Source: Artocarpus heterophyllus
Lineage: Eukaryota; Streptophyta; Magnoliopsida; Rosales; Moraceae
DNA: 64,000 nt
Direction of reading: 5' to 3'
Assembly: GCA_025403435.1 (NCBI GenBank)
Contig: CM046348.1
Location: 25,541,899-25,605,898 of the forward strand
In this document: positions 22,701 through 35,056 of the stretch, piece by piece
How the letters are laid out: each line of letters starts with the position of its first letter
How positions within the stretch are numbered: the first letter of the stretch is position 1
Notes under the pieces: generated by a model
Databases searched by the model: none
Seen by the model: the letters and a program-made list of their open reading frames with translations, nothing else
Told to the model about the DNA's origin: nothing
Translations under genes and position numbers: made by a program

Positions 22701-25271
22701 AATAGTTTATGAGTAATCAACAGGTAATCACAAAAAATTGTAGCAAGGATGATTGATTCGATTGGATGATAAATTTTCATTGATTAGCATATTTTTGGTC
22801 TTTCCCTTATTTAATGTAATAGAAGGTTTGACTTTCATGGATGATTAGGTATTTGATTAGGTTTCCTATTTTGAAATTGTGAAATATGGTAAGTGGAGCA
22901 ATTATTGACTTTTCCCTTAATGCTCTTTATCATACACGTGAATCCTCCTTTTAAAAAAAAAAATCTGCTAACACTATAGAGAACGTTATTTTCATACAAT
23001 TCTCATTTTTTACACATATCTTTCTCCCTAAAAAAAAAAAATTCTTCTTCTCTCTCTTTTCTACACGTTTTTCTTTTCCTTCTCTCCTTAATTTTGTTAC
23101 AAATATTTGAATGAAATATTTTTTTTCTCTTGGAAGAATTCAAAGGAAATTTGAGAAGAATCGTTTTGAGGTAAGAATTCGTTCTTGATTTATTGTTAAA
23201 ATGTATTTTCACCTTTAATTTGACCCCCATAACTTTGTCTACGAATTTCTGTTTACTAAAAAAATTTAGTATGATATTTATGTATGTGTTATATGATGTT
23301 CATCTAAATTTCACACCATTTGGATTTTTCTATACTGAGATATGAATTTTTTTCTCTCTACCATTCATAGTTTAACGGTTGTTGATCGGTATGTTGTGCA
23401 AATGTACAGTCTTTGTTCATAGGGCAAATGAATGTTGATTTTCATGAAATTTTATAAATATGTTTATGTATATGTTATGTGATTTTGCTCCAAGTTTCAC
23501 ATCATTTGGTGTTTTCAATGCTATGATATTAAATATTCATGTTCTACCACTCATAGTCAAGATGTTGGTGATCAATAAAGCTTTGTATAAATGTGGTCTT
23601 TGTTCAAGGGGAAAATGTATTTTGATTTTTACAAAATTTGGTAGAAACAGTCAGGATATGTTAGTTTGTGAATTGGAAAGTTTTGTAGTAATATCATCCA
23701 TATTTAATGAGATATTGAATTTTCTTTTAAACAAGGTTTTTATGGCTGTGAAACTTGTAAATTTTGAACTTGCTGCTTCTATGACATTTTATTATGGCTA
23801 AATGAATTTTTATGGCGACGAATATTTTTCTGGTACTGTATTTATATGTATATAAATTGTCATAAAAATTTTGGAGTCAAAGTAATTTTATTTTATTTGT
23901 TTGAAAATGTTTACCAAAGGATGCTCACTACTTTTCAAACCTAAAGTTAGTTTAACCATTGATTTTCAAATGTATGTTTTGATTTATTCTGATTTTATTT
24001 GAAGCCAAATTTTAGCTATGTTGTAGTTTTAGGTGTCTATTATATGTAGTATTTTTGTCAAATTATTTTATGGTATATATAATTTATGTTATAGACTTTA
24101 GTTAAAGTTGTTCACTACCCAGCTATTGCCGGCAGATTTTATGCTATGAAGTGTGTGACTTGTTTTGGTTATCAAATGGAATTTTTATGACCAAGAAAAA
24201 AAAATCATGATATTATGTTATATTTTAGCTTTGTTCCTCTAGAGTCTCATGCTTTAATTGTGTGTGATTTGTAAGTTATTGAGCTGTGAATTCGCAAGGG
24301 TCAGGTAGCATTCTCCATTGGCAGTTTTGTTCCAATGTTTTAAAGGCTGATAACATGTGTTATGGATTAATGTTGTCAAGAGAAGAATGTATGTGTGATG
24401 TAATATGGTATTGGGTGATGTCATAAAGATGAATGTTAATTTCTTGTGTACATGAATGATTGACATGAGCACTCCAAGAGATGAGCGCATCCAGACCGCG
24501 GCGATGTCATCTACAATTAAGGTTTAGTAAGCTAATCAAATAAGTACATTCTCACCTGCAACATGATGAAGTTTATGAAAAGTTTGAAATCTATGTTGAT
24601 CATGGTTTTATGATAATTTCCGTGATGATTATATATGATGTTTCATTATGAAAATTTTGATGTATAAAAAAAAAGTTTTATGCATGTTTTGATAATGACT
24701 TATTTCAAAGTATAAAAGTATATATACGTATATATGTATCACCTAAATAAGTGTTGCACACCTATGTTTATGTTATGTTTATGTTTATAATGTCATGTTT
24801 GGTTTGAGATTAGCTACCCCTCTCCTCTCATGATAGCGCGCCTACGATGTTGATAACGGTGCAACACTTGGGCCCTTGAAGATAAAATAAATGAAGATTT
24901 AAAGTGGATAATGTAACGAAAGATATGTTCTATATGAAAATGTGTGAAGTGCACTATTATGTTAATGATGGTTGTGAATATGATGTTACATAAAGAATGA
25001 TCATAAAATGTTTTATGTTGTGAGATAGAAAAGTGTACTTACTAAGCTTTTGCTTACTTAGTTTATAATCATGCTGTTGATAGAGGTAAGAGGATTGTGG
25101 AATAGGTGGAGGACAAGGATAGGTGTGTGAGCTTAAAAGGATGGATTGAAAACGGAAGAACGCCAAGAAATAACTTTAAAATTTCTAAACTATGCTTTTA
25201 TTTCTTTATTTGTTGGTTTTCCACACTGTGATGTAAAAGGACTTGTTTTTAATTATCTTGAATTTTGTAGA

Positions 25272-25466
25272 AGACCAGCCTACCAATCATTATTGATCGG
25301 TCTGCCGATGTTGGTATCGGCCTACCAATTACCCTGTATCGGCATGCAGATTTTAATGATTTAAAACCCCGTTTTTGTAGAGTCTAGGGCAGCCTGTCGA
25401 TGGTTGAAGTTCAGACTACCGGTCATGTTCGGCCTGTCGGTGTCTGGAGTTCAGCCTACCGAACTG
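25272..25466 (-). repeat. Near-palindrome cluster 2 in B 5' LTR, opposite orientation
   Basis: Reads as the reverse complement of cluster 1 (TTCGGCCTGTCGG, TTCAGCCTACCGAA, ATCGGCCTACCAAT, ATCGGTCTGCCGAT), so one LTR carries the motif in both directions near its two ends. It is absent from the 3' LTR through a deletion. Confidence 0.75.
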
Positions 25467-25682
25467 TGAACAAAATTAAATGATGATTTTAAATTTTATT
25501 TGCGTTATGGCTTCATTAATTTGGTATTGACAAACTATTTAAATAAATATAAAAAATGTATGCATGGATCCTGGGATAAGTTTAATAAACTTTACCTTAT
25601 TTAAATGGTTTATCTTAAAATAATGATAACAAGGATGAATGTAACGACATTTATGACGTCCATAAAGGGGCGTTACATGCTT

Positions 25683-25694
25683 TGGCATTAGAGC
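25683..25694 (+). other. B primer-binding site
   Basis: TGGCATTAGAGC, five bases after the LTR, differs at two positions from the initiator-tRNA type site TGGTATCAGAGC. Confidence 0.75.
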
Positions 25695-25906
25695 GGTTTT
25701 TTTTTTTCAATTCGCATCGCCAGATGTTAGTTCAAGTCCTCCAAGTAAGTATATTTTAAGTTAAATTGATAAGGGTAAATGTTTAATGATGAGATTTAGT
25801 TGTATAATGAATGATACTCTAGTGCATAATTCAGTAGTGAAATCCCATCTCATTCAATAACTTGGAGGATTATCCCTAAACTCCTAATTCTTTTAGGAAA
25901 TCAAAG

Positions 25907-26645
25907 ATGAACGGCCATAGAAGAATGCAAACTCATGCTCAAACCAAGGAAAGACTGACAACGATGATTGCCAAACTGCAAAGGCAACTTGAAGAGCAAA
26001 GAAGGGAAATCAAAGAACTAAGAGCTAATAGTCAAGGAGGTGAAAGACCAAGAAATGACATGCCACCTCCCCCTCCTCAGCCCTGAAGAGAAGCAACCCC
26101 AGCTTGTGTAGCGGAAGCAAGACCGGTCTATCAGGAACCACTATTTGTCAGATGGAAGAGGGTTAAGCCAGCAGACTTTGAAGGTTCTAAGGATCCTTTG
26201 GTCGCTCTAGGATAGCTGAAGACAATTGAAGCCACTTTGAAGCTCACAGGTTTCACAAAAAACAAGAAGGTCCATTGTGCCTCGTACTGCCTTACCATGG
26301 AGGCTAAAATTTGGTGGGATGGAATCAAATAGAGCAAGAATGTTGATGAGATGACATGGGCCGATTTCGGTCATGAGTTTCACATGAAGTTCTTCCACAT
26401 GAACATTACTTGAAAGCATTACGATGAGTTCAAGAACCTGTACCAGGGTGACATGTCGATTACAAATGTGGTCGCAAAATTTGACCAGTTGGCATGACTA
26501 TGCCTAGGAATGGTTAGCGATGATAATGAAAGGGTCAAAAAATTGATCAAACCAACCAATGTTTTATACATGGATGTGATCTAAGAGTTGGCCCAACCAG
26601 ACTAATGTTCAAGCTCATCAAAGAGCTCTTCATGCCGAACTCCAT
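25907..26645 (+). pseudogene. gag: B gag pseudogene with internal deletion
   Basis: Like A's gag it begins after TTTTAGGAAATCAAAG and has a charged coiled-coil start, then a Pro-rich spacer. The capsid-like core ends near 26555. The reading then jumps to the middle of the zinc-knuckle region: about 330 bp present in A (roughly 18985-19305) are missing. Several TAG/TGA stops are present. No functional Gag is possible. Confidence 0.8.
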
Positions 26646-26648
26646 CAA

Positions 26649-29600
26649 ATGCAAGCTGCCTTAGAAGGACTGCTAATCAACCAAGGAAGACTAGAAGCCC
26701 TACCTACCAATGCCCACATTTATGCTATGATGAAAGAACGGGTTGTTGTGGAAGCCTCTAATGTGGTCACAGGTCAGATTTCAAGTCTTTCTATTAATGC
26801 ACATGTTCTCTTTGATATAGGTGCCACACATTCTTTTGTATCATCATCCTATGCTAAGAGGTTAAGGGTTCATTTAGAACCAATGAGACAGGGATTCACT
26901 ATGATACTACGCTATGGGGAAGTGGTGATATCTGTGCACTATTTACATACTATTCCTCTATGGATTTTTGAAAGAGAATTTTTCGTCGATCTCATTGTAA
27001 TCGACATGTAGTATTATGGCATGATTCTCAGGATGAATTTTCTAAGCAAGTACAATGCTTCCATTAAATGCCAAAAACAAAACCTGACTTTTCATCCAGA
27101 AAGTGAATAAAGATTTGTATTCGTGGTAAGTCCAGAAAGAAGCCAAACATGTTTTTGTCAACAATGAAAGCAAGTAAGTTATTAGCAAGCAACTACATGG
27201 CTATCTGGCAAATATTGTGGATAAAAGCCAAGAAGAAAAGGCAAAGATCAAAGATGTTGCAGTAGTACGAGAATTCTCTGAGGTGTTTCAAAATGATCTA
27301 TCAAGCTTACCCCTTGATAAAGAGATTGCATTTGAGATTGAGCTCGCTCCAGGCACTGATTTGATTTCCAAGGCACCTTACAGGATGGCTCTAGTGGAGT
27401 TTAAAGAGCTTCATTCTCAATTAAAGGAACTTCTCGATAAAGGCTTTATTCGATCTAGTCACTCACCATGGGGAGCACTAGTCCTATTTGTCAAGAAGAA
27501 AGATGATTCTATGAGACTCTACATTGACTACAGAGAGCTGAATAAAGTGACGATCAAGAACAAGTACCCGTTGCCTCGAATCGATAATTTGTTTGATCAA
27601 CTTAAGGGTGCATCTATGTTCTTGAAGATTGATTTGCGGTCGAGATACCATTAGTTGAAGATAAAAGAAGGAGACATCCCTAAGATGGCCTGTAGATCGA
27701 GGTATGGTCACTACGAATTTGTGGTTATGCCTTTCGGTCTAACGAATACACCTGCAGCCTTCATGGACTTGATGAATCAGGTATTCAATGATTTATTTGA
27801 CAAATTTCTCACTGTGTTTATCGAAGATATTCTTGTTTATTCAAAGAGTCAGGAAGAGCACGCTGAGCATCTAAGAATTGTGTTTGGGACTCTAAAGAGG
27901 CATGAGTTACATGCCAAGTTCTCTAAGTGTGAGTTCTAGCTTGACAGTATATCGTTCTTGGGCCATGTTGTATCAAAGGAAGGAATAATGGTGGATCCTA
28001 CGAAAGTTAAAGCTGTTCTCAACTGGAAGCAACCAAAGAATGCAAGTGAGATAAGGAGCTTCTTGGATCTAGCTAGTTATTACCAGAAAATTGTGAAAGA
28101 TTTCTCCAAGATAATAGCATCTCTAACCTACCTAACTCACAAAGGAAAGAAGTTTGAATAGACAGATGCGTTCAAGAAGAGTTTTCAAGAACTGAAGAAA
28201 AGGTTGACTACAACTCTAATCTTCGCTATTCCTAATGGGAACGATGGATTCGTAATTTATAGTAATGCTTCTAAATTGGGCCTTGGTGCTGTATTAATGC
28301 AGAATGAGAGTGACCGCCTATGCTTCGAGATAGCTAAAAGATTATGAGAAGAACTATCCTACTCATGACCTCGAATTGGTAGCCGTAGTTTTCGCACTGA
28401 AGATTTGGAGACATTATTTGTATGGGGTTCAATGTAAAATCTTCACTGATCATCAAAGTTTAAAGTACTTCTTTACTCAAAAGGACCTAAATATACGGCA
28501 GCAGAGATGGTTAGAACTAGTGAAAGATTATGATTGTAAAATCCTTTATCACCCAGGAAGGCTCATTGAGTAGCTGATGCTCTAAGTAGGAAGACTATTG
28601 CCATGTTGATGTCATTACAAGCAATGTCTTAGCCTTTGAGAAAAGAAATTCTGGACTTTAGTTTGGAAATCATAACAGGGCAGCTTTCAGCACTAGCTCT
28701 TGCTCCAACGTTGTTCGATGAGATTCAGAGTAAGCAAGACCAAGACATAAGCCTCATGTGGATTAAGCAGGAAATAAAGGAAGGAAAATGTGAAGAGTTT
28801 CATATTGCGGATAATGGAACTCTATATCTCAAGGACCACTTATGTGTTCCCAACATTGATGGTTTAAGGGAAAGAATCTTAGCAAAAATTCACGAAACTC
28901 CTTATTCAATTCATCCAGATGCAACAAAGATGTACAACGATCTAAGGGATAGTTTTTGGTGGTTTGGAATGAAACTTGGCGTTGCAATGTATGTGAAGAA
29001 ATGCTTGACATGTTAGCAAGTCAAAGCTGAACACCACAGACTTGGCAGCAGTTTATAGACAATTCAGATACCAGGATGGAAATAGGAGGATATTGCAATA
29101 GATTTCATTACCGATTTGCCCAAGACTATGAATGGATATAATGCTATTTGGGTTGTGGTCAGCCGATTGACAAAGACGGCACATTTCATTTCCATTAAGA
29201 TCGCTTATTCTATGGAGCAGTTAGCAGAACTTTATGTCAAGGACATAGTGCGACTTCATGGAATCCCTAAGTTTATCATTTCTGATTGTGACGGCAGGTT
29301 CATGTCCAAGTTCTAGAAAAGTGTACAGATTGCAATAGGGACTAAGTTGCACTTTAGTATAGCTTTTTATCCTCAGATTGATGGCCAGATAGAGAGGACA
29401 AATTTGATCTTAGAAGATATGCTTCGGGCTTGTACTTTTGATTATAAGACCAGCTGGTATAAAATGTTACCGTTAGCGAAATGCACTTATAACAACAGCT
29501 ACTAGGTGACAACTAGAATGGCACCTTATGAGTCCCTATCTGGGCGAAGATGTAGGTCGCCTATATATTTGCATGAAGCTAGTGAAAAGAAGATGATGGA

Positions 29601-30152
29601 AAGCATTGACAGAGAAAAGACTGACTTTGTCAACAAGACTTTTGAGATGATTAAGTTGATATGAAAGAGAAAAAAGACCGCTCAGAGCTGACAGAAAAGT
29701 TATGCTGATAAAAAAAGAAGGCCCTTGGAATTTGCTATAGGCGATTTGTGTTCTTAAAAGTTACATCGATAAAAGGAGTTATGAGGTTCAAAAAGAAAGG
29801 CAAGTTAAACCTAAGGTTTGTTGGACCTTATGAAATCGTGAAGCTGAGAGGTGAAGTAGCTTATCAGTTAAGACTACCATCAGAGATGTCATCCATTCAT
29901 GATGTGTTCCATGTTTCAATGCTCAAGAAGTATGTCCCAAATCCTACACACGTGATTAAGCCACAGGTGATTGAAATTCGAGATGACCTCAGCTATGAAG
30001 AAAAGCCAGTAGAGATTTTAGATCGAAAGACTAAGATCTTGAGGAATAAAGAGATCCCATTAGTCAAGATATTATGGCAAAATCACCAAGTAGAAGAAGC
30101 CACATGGGAATGGGAAGATGACATTAGAACTAAATATCCACAATTGTTCTGA
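26649..30152 (+). pseudogene. pol: B pol pseudogene: protease-RT-RNase H-integrase-chromodomain
   Basis: The protease region at 26649-27011 has LFDIGATHSFVSS, with the catalytic D-T-G read as D-I-G. RT runs at 27217-28160 in one frame with few stops. The catalytic motif at about 27820-27831 reads FIED, replacing the first Asp of FIDD with Glu. RNase H is at about 28240-28600 with one frame change. The integrase zinc finger is at about 28880-29020. The core keeps all three acidic residues (IDF, SDCD, IERT). The chromodomain-like tail at 29990-30152 has IPLVKILW and EATWEWE. It is the best preserved chromovirus pol in the window apart from E1, but not functional. Confidence 0.88.
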
Positions 30153-30173
30153 GTTTCGAGGACAAAACTCTTA

Positions 30174-30188
30174 TAAGGTGGGGAGACT
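30174..30188 (+). other. B polypurine tract
   Basis: TAAGGTGGGGAGACT lies directly before the 3' LTR and resembles the A tract. Confidence 0.7.
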
Positions 30189-30411
30189 TATAGCACCCGC
30201 TATTTTTAATGTAATGGATTAGGTTAAATAAGTAACGACGTTAAGTATTTGTCCTTACGATATTATGTCATTGACTATTTTGTTTTGAGTGTTATGATAG
30301 GTGACAGTCACATGGAATTTATATGCTCAAGGTGTTCATGTCATTTACGTTGTATACAAGATAATGATTTAGTAATTAATTAATGTATTGTTATATTTTA
30401 TTGTATGCAGA

Positions 30412-30520
30412 AGTTCAGCAGGCCGATCCTTCAAGTTCGGGAGGCTGAATTATTCCTCACGGAATGGCAAGCCAGACCTCACGACTTTGGCAGACCGAAG
30501 TAAGCCATCGGTAGGCCAAA
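30412..30520 (+). repeat. Near-palindrome cluster 1 in B 3' LTR
   Basis: Same motif family and position as 22571-22700, with further substitutions and about 24 bp missing between units. Confidence 0.75.
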
Positions 30521-32894
30521 GACAACTGACAAGTAATCAGTAGGTAATCACCAAAATTATAGCATAGATGATTGACTTGATTGGATGATAAATTTTGATT
30601 GATTAGCATTTTTTTGTCCTTTCATTGTTAATGTAATAGAAGGTTTGACTTTTATGGATGATTGGGTATTTGATTAGGTTTTCTATGCTGATATTGTGAA
30701 ATATGGTAAGCGGAGCAATTATTAACTTTTCCCTTAATGCTCTCTATCATACACGTGAATCCTCCATTTAAAAAAAAAAAAAAAGAAAAGAAAAATCTGC
30801 TAACATTATAGAAAACATTATTTTCATACCATTGTCATTTTTTACACATCTCTTTCCTTTAAAAAAAAATTCTCTCAGTTCTTCTCTCTCTTTTCTACAC
30901 ATTTTTCTTTCCCTTCTCTCCTTAATTTTGCTACAAATGTTTGAATGAAATATTATTTTTCTCTTGGGAGAATTCAAGGGAAATTTGAGAAGAATCGTTT
31001 TGAGGTAAGAATTCGTTCTTGATTTATTGTTGAAATGTATTTTCTCCTTTAATCTGACCCCCATAACTTTGTTTATGAATTTTTGTTTGCTCTGAAATTT
31101 TAATATGATATTTATGTATGTGTTATATGATGTTCCTCTAAATTTCACGCCATTTGGATCTTTCTATGCGGAGATATTAACTTTTTTCTCCTTTCTACTC
31201 ATAGTTTAACAGTTGCCGATTGGTATGTTGCGCAAATGTACAGTCTTTGTTCATAGGGCAAATGAATGTTGATTTTCACAAAATTTTGCAGATATGTTTA
31301 TGTATATGGTATGTGATGTTGCTCCAGGTTTCACATCATTTGGTGTTGTCTATGCTATGGTATTAAATATTCATATTCTACCACTCATAGTTGAAATGTT
31401 GTTGATCGGTAAAGCTTTGTATAAACGTGGTCTTTGTTCAAGGGGAAAATGTATTTTGATTTTTACGAAATTTGGTAGAAATATTCAGGATATGTTAGTT
31501 TGTGAACTCGAAAGTTTTGTAGTAATATCATGTATATTTTATGAGATATTGTATTTTCTTTAAACTAGGTTTTTATGGCTGTGAAACTTGTAAATTTTGG
31601 ACTTCCTGGTTCTATGACGTTTTATTATGGATAAATGAATTTGTTTGGCAACGAATATTTTTCTGGTATTGTATTTATATGTATATAAATTCTCATAAAA
31701 ATTTTGGAGTCAAAGTAATTTTATTTTATTTGTTTGAAAATGTTTACCAAAGGATGCTCACTACTTTTCAAACCTAAAGTTAGTTTTAACACTGATTTTC
31801 AAATGTATGTTTTGATTGATTCTAATTTTATTTGATGCCAAATTTTGGATATGTTCTAGCTTTAGGTGTCTATTATATGTAGTATTTTTGTCAAAATATT
31901 TTATGGTATATATAATTTATGTCATAGACTTTAGTTAAAATTGTTCACTGCCCAGCTATTGCTTGCAGATTTTATGCTATGAAGTGTGTGACTTGTTTTG
32001 GTTATCAAATGGAGTTTTTATGACTAACAAAAAAAATCATGATGTTATGTTTATATGTTAGCTTTGTTCCTCTAGAGTCTGATGCTTTAATTGTGCGTGA
32101 TTAGTAAGTCTTGAGCTGTGAATTCGTAAGGGTCAGGTAGCATTCTCCATTGGCAGTTTTGTTCTAATGTTTTAAAGGCTGATAAAATGTGTTATGGTTT
32201 AATGTTTTCAAGAGAAGAATGTATCTGTGATGTTATATGGTATTAGATGATGTCATAAAGATGAATGTTAATTTATTGTGTATATGAATGATTGACATGA
32301 ACACTCCAAGATGTGAGTACATCAAGACCGCGGCGACGTCATCTACAATTATGGTTTAGTAAGCTAATCAAGTAACTACATTCTCACCTGCAACATGATG
32401 AAGTTTATAAAAAGTTTGAAATCTATGTTCATGATAGTTTTATGATAATTTCCATGATGATTATATATGATGTTTCATTATGAAAGTTTTGATGTATAAA
32501 AAAAAAAAAGTTTATGCATGTTTTGATGATGACGTATTTCAAAGTATAAAAGTATATATATGTATATATGTATCATCTAAATAAGTGTTGCACACCCATG
32601 TTTATGTTATGTTTATGTTTTTGATGTCATGTTTGGTTTGGTATTAGCTACCCTTCTCCTCTCATGATGGTGCGCCTACGATGATGACAATGGTGCAACA
32701 CTTGGGCCCTTAAAAATAAAATGAATGTAGTTTTAATATGGATAATGTAATAAAAGATATGTTCTATATGAAACTATGCCAAGTGCACTATTATGTTAAT
32801 GATGGTTGTGAATATGATGTTGCATAAAGAATGTTCATAAAATGTTTTATGTTGTAAGATAGGAAAGTGTACTTACTGAGCTTTTGCTTACTTA

Positions 32895-33439
32895 GGGTAT
32901 GTTTATTTTGTGGATTCTATGAACTTGGTGGACTCAAATTTAAATTTGAGTATCAAGAATCCTTCGGATACGTGTTTGTTTCCGCCAAAATCTGAATCAT
33001 TTGAGTATCAAGAATCCAAGTTTTCAGAGTTCTCATCCCCCTTAAACTGTTGATACTCGGATATCTTTGCTACAGTAAAAACTAAACTTCTCTCTCCTAT
33101 ATTTGAGGAAAAAATCATAACTTCTTTATTGATATCCAATTGAGATGATTCTTTTTTTCACTGTGTTCCTAATGAAGAGGGGAATAAATCAAGATCCATA
33201 TCGCATATTTTTTAAGATCATTAACATTAAGATTTTATTAGATTTATTAATAAATAAAAAACTATCTTCACTACCTCTCCAAACACAAATTTTAATTTTA
33301 TTCCATACTCAGATTAAAACTTAAATGCACATCCAAATGTCAATTCGAATAACAATTCAAATCACTAACTCAAATCCTAATTCAAATCACACTAACTCAA
33401 ATTAAATCACTAATTCGAGCCCATTTACCAAACGGACCC
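32895..33439. mobile_element. Tourist-like (PIF/Harbinger-type) MITE in B 3' LTR
   Basis: 545 bp bounded by TTA duplications (32892-32894 and 33440-33442). The empty site CTTACTTAGTTTATAATC is seen in the B 5' LTR near 25055. The ends GGGTATGTTTATTTTGTGG and CCATTTACCAAACGGACCC are imperfect inverted repeats. Length, 3-bp TTA target and GGGTNYGTTT ends fit PIF/Harbinger MITEs. It has no coding capacity, contains internal short inverted repeats around AATTTGAGTATCAAGAATCC, and would depend on a transposase in trans. Confidence 0.85.
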
Positions 33440-33697
33440 TTAGTTTATAATCATGTTGCAGATAGGAAAGTGTACTTACCGAACTATGAACAAAATTAAA
33501 TGATGATTTTAAATTTTATTTGCGTTATGGCTTCATTAATTTGGTATGGATAAACTAATTAAATAAATATAAAAAATGTATGCATGGATCTTGGGACAAG
33601 TTTAATAAGCTTTACCTTATTTAAATGGTTCATCTTGAAATAATAATAACAAGGATGAATGTAACGACATCTGTGATGTCCGTAAGAGGGCGTTATA

Positions 33698-34278
33698 ATG
33701 AAGCTAGAGAAAAAAATATGATGGAAAGCGATGATAGCAAAAAAACAAATTTTGTCAACGGGATGTCTGAAATGGTAAAATTGATACGTAAAAGAATTGA
33801 GACCACTCAGAGTCGACAGAAGACTTATGCCGATTAAAGGAGAAGGCTCTTGGAATTCGCTATAGGTGATTCTGTGTTCCTAAAATTGCACCGATGATGG
33901 GAGTCATGAGGTTCGAGAAGAAACGCAAGCTGAACCCGAGGTTCGTTGGACCCTATGAAATTGTGAAGCGAATAGGTGAGGTGGATTATCAGTTGAGTTT
34001 GCCATCAGAGATGTCATCTATCCACGATGTGTTCCATGTCTCGTTGCTTAAAAAGTATGTCCTGGACCCTACGCACATGATCAAACAATAGGTGATTGAG
34101 ATACGAGAAGACTTTAGCTATAAAGAGAAGCCAGTCGAGATTTTAGATCAAAAAAAGTAAAATCTTAAGGAATTAAGAAATTCCTTTGGTCAAAGTTTTA
34201 TGGCAAAATCACTAGGTGGAAGAAGCTACATGGGAACGTGAGGATGATATGAGGGCCAAGTATCTGCAATTGTTTTGA
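33698..34278 (+). pseudogene. pol: A pol pseudogene, last part: integrase C-terminus and chromodomain
   Basis: Reading resumes in A's integrase after element B. GPYEIVKRIGEV (about 33950) and HDVFHVSLLKKYV (about 34023) mark the integrase C-terminal domain. The tail near 34120-34278 has ILD, IPLVKVLW and EATWE, the Tekay-type chromodomain, and ends at TGA 34276-34278. A stop at 33835 and small frame changes near 33890 and 34150 interrupt it. Confidence 0.88.
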
Positions 34279-34298
34279 GTTTTGAGGACGAAACTCTT

Positions 34299-34314
34299 GT
34301 AAGGTTGGGGGAGT
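34299..34314 (+). other. A polypurine tract
   Basis: GTAAGGTTGGGGGAGT lies immediately before the 3' LTR. Confidence 0.7.
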
Positions 34315-35000
34315 TGTAACGCCTACCGTTTTCTTTTATGAACACTTACGTTAATTTAATGTTAGAATGTGATATTTTAGTGCTATTATTATTTATGTTA
34401 AGCAAGTAAATTAACTTTTTATTTAGTGATGTCGTAGGTGATAGTCTTATGGGATCGATGCGCTCGAGATGTTATGTCAAAAATGATGATAAATTTAAAT
34501 TATTGTTCTTTTTTTTTAAAGGAGTTTTTAACTTGCCCTAAATTTATAATATTCATAATGCTCTAGAGTTATGCATGCCCTAAAATTACATTCTTGAAGT
34601 TGACATGAATTTTTTTGTATATTTTCTTATTTTTATAATATTAATATTGTCATGATAATTACATGTGGAGTATTTTTTTGGCATTAAGAAATTAGATAAT
34701 ATAAAGTGTCTAAAGGAATAATGTGCAAATTAATATTTTTTTGGGTCATAAGAGTAAATATTATTGTCGTGTATAAACAATTATGTATTTTAACTATATT
34801 ATATTATATTATATCATATCATATTTTAATATATTTATATTTATATTAAGTTATATTACATAAGTAAACGAAAGTTAGACAAAAGGAAAAAGAAAGAAAA
34901 CAGCAACTATATGATTGCTGTGTAAATAAGGGAAAAAAAAAGAGAGAAACAGCAGTTGCCATGCAAAAGAAAAGAAAAAAAAAAAAGAAAAGAGAAATTG

Positions 35001-35056
35001 AATTAGATTAGGATTACACTATAAGGGGAGATCTAATTAGATTAGGATTACACTCA
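35001..35056 (+). repeat. Short tandem duplication in A 3' LTR
   Basis: ATTAGATTAGGATTACACT occurs twice about 33 bp apart, with a third diverged form (TAAGATTAGAATTA) near 35075. It falls in the 190 bp absent from the 5' LTR. Confidence 0.6.

Larger units (their letters stand above)
22348..25677 (+). repeat. B 5' LTR (3330 bp)
   Basis: It starts TGTAACACCAG and ends GGGGCGTTACA. Near its start (22571-22700) and its end (25272-25466) it has GC-rich clusters of near-palindromes. The middle shares long blocks with A's LTR, for example the GACATGARCACTCCAA region and the junction CTTACTTAG. Confidence 0.88.
22348..33697 (+). mobile_element. Element B: chromovirus inserted in the integrase of A
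   Basis: B has LTRs of the same broad family as A (their 3' halves align), a primer site, gag, pol, polypurine tract and 3' LTR. The 4-bp ATGA at 22344-22347 recurs at 33698-33701. A's integrase reading continues across the break, judged against B's own copy of the same region. Usual gypsy duplications are 5 bp; here the fifth base is ambiguous. B is defective (stops, gag deletion, RT change). Confidence 0.9.
30189..33697 (+). repeat. B 3' LTR, with MITE and deletion
   Basis: Starts TATAGCACCCG (the 5' LTR has TGTAACACCAG) and ends GGGCGTTATA. Collinear with the 5' LTR, except for a 545-bp MITE at 32895-33439 and loss of about 370 bp corresponding to 25086-25458. A 19-nt copy of upstream sequence fills the junction (33461-33479). 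Confidence 0.88.
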
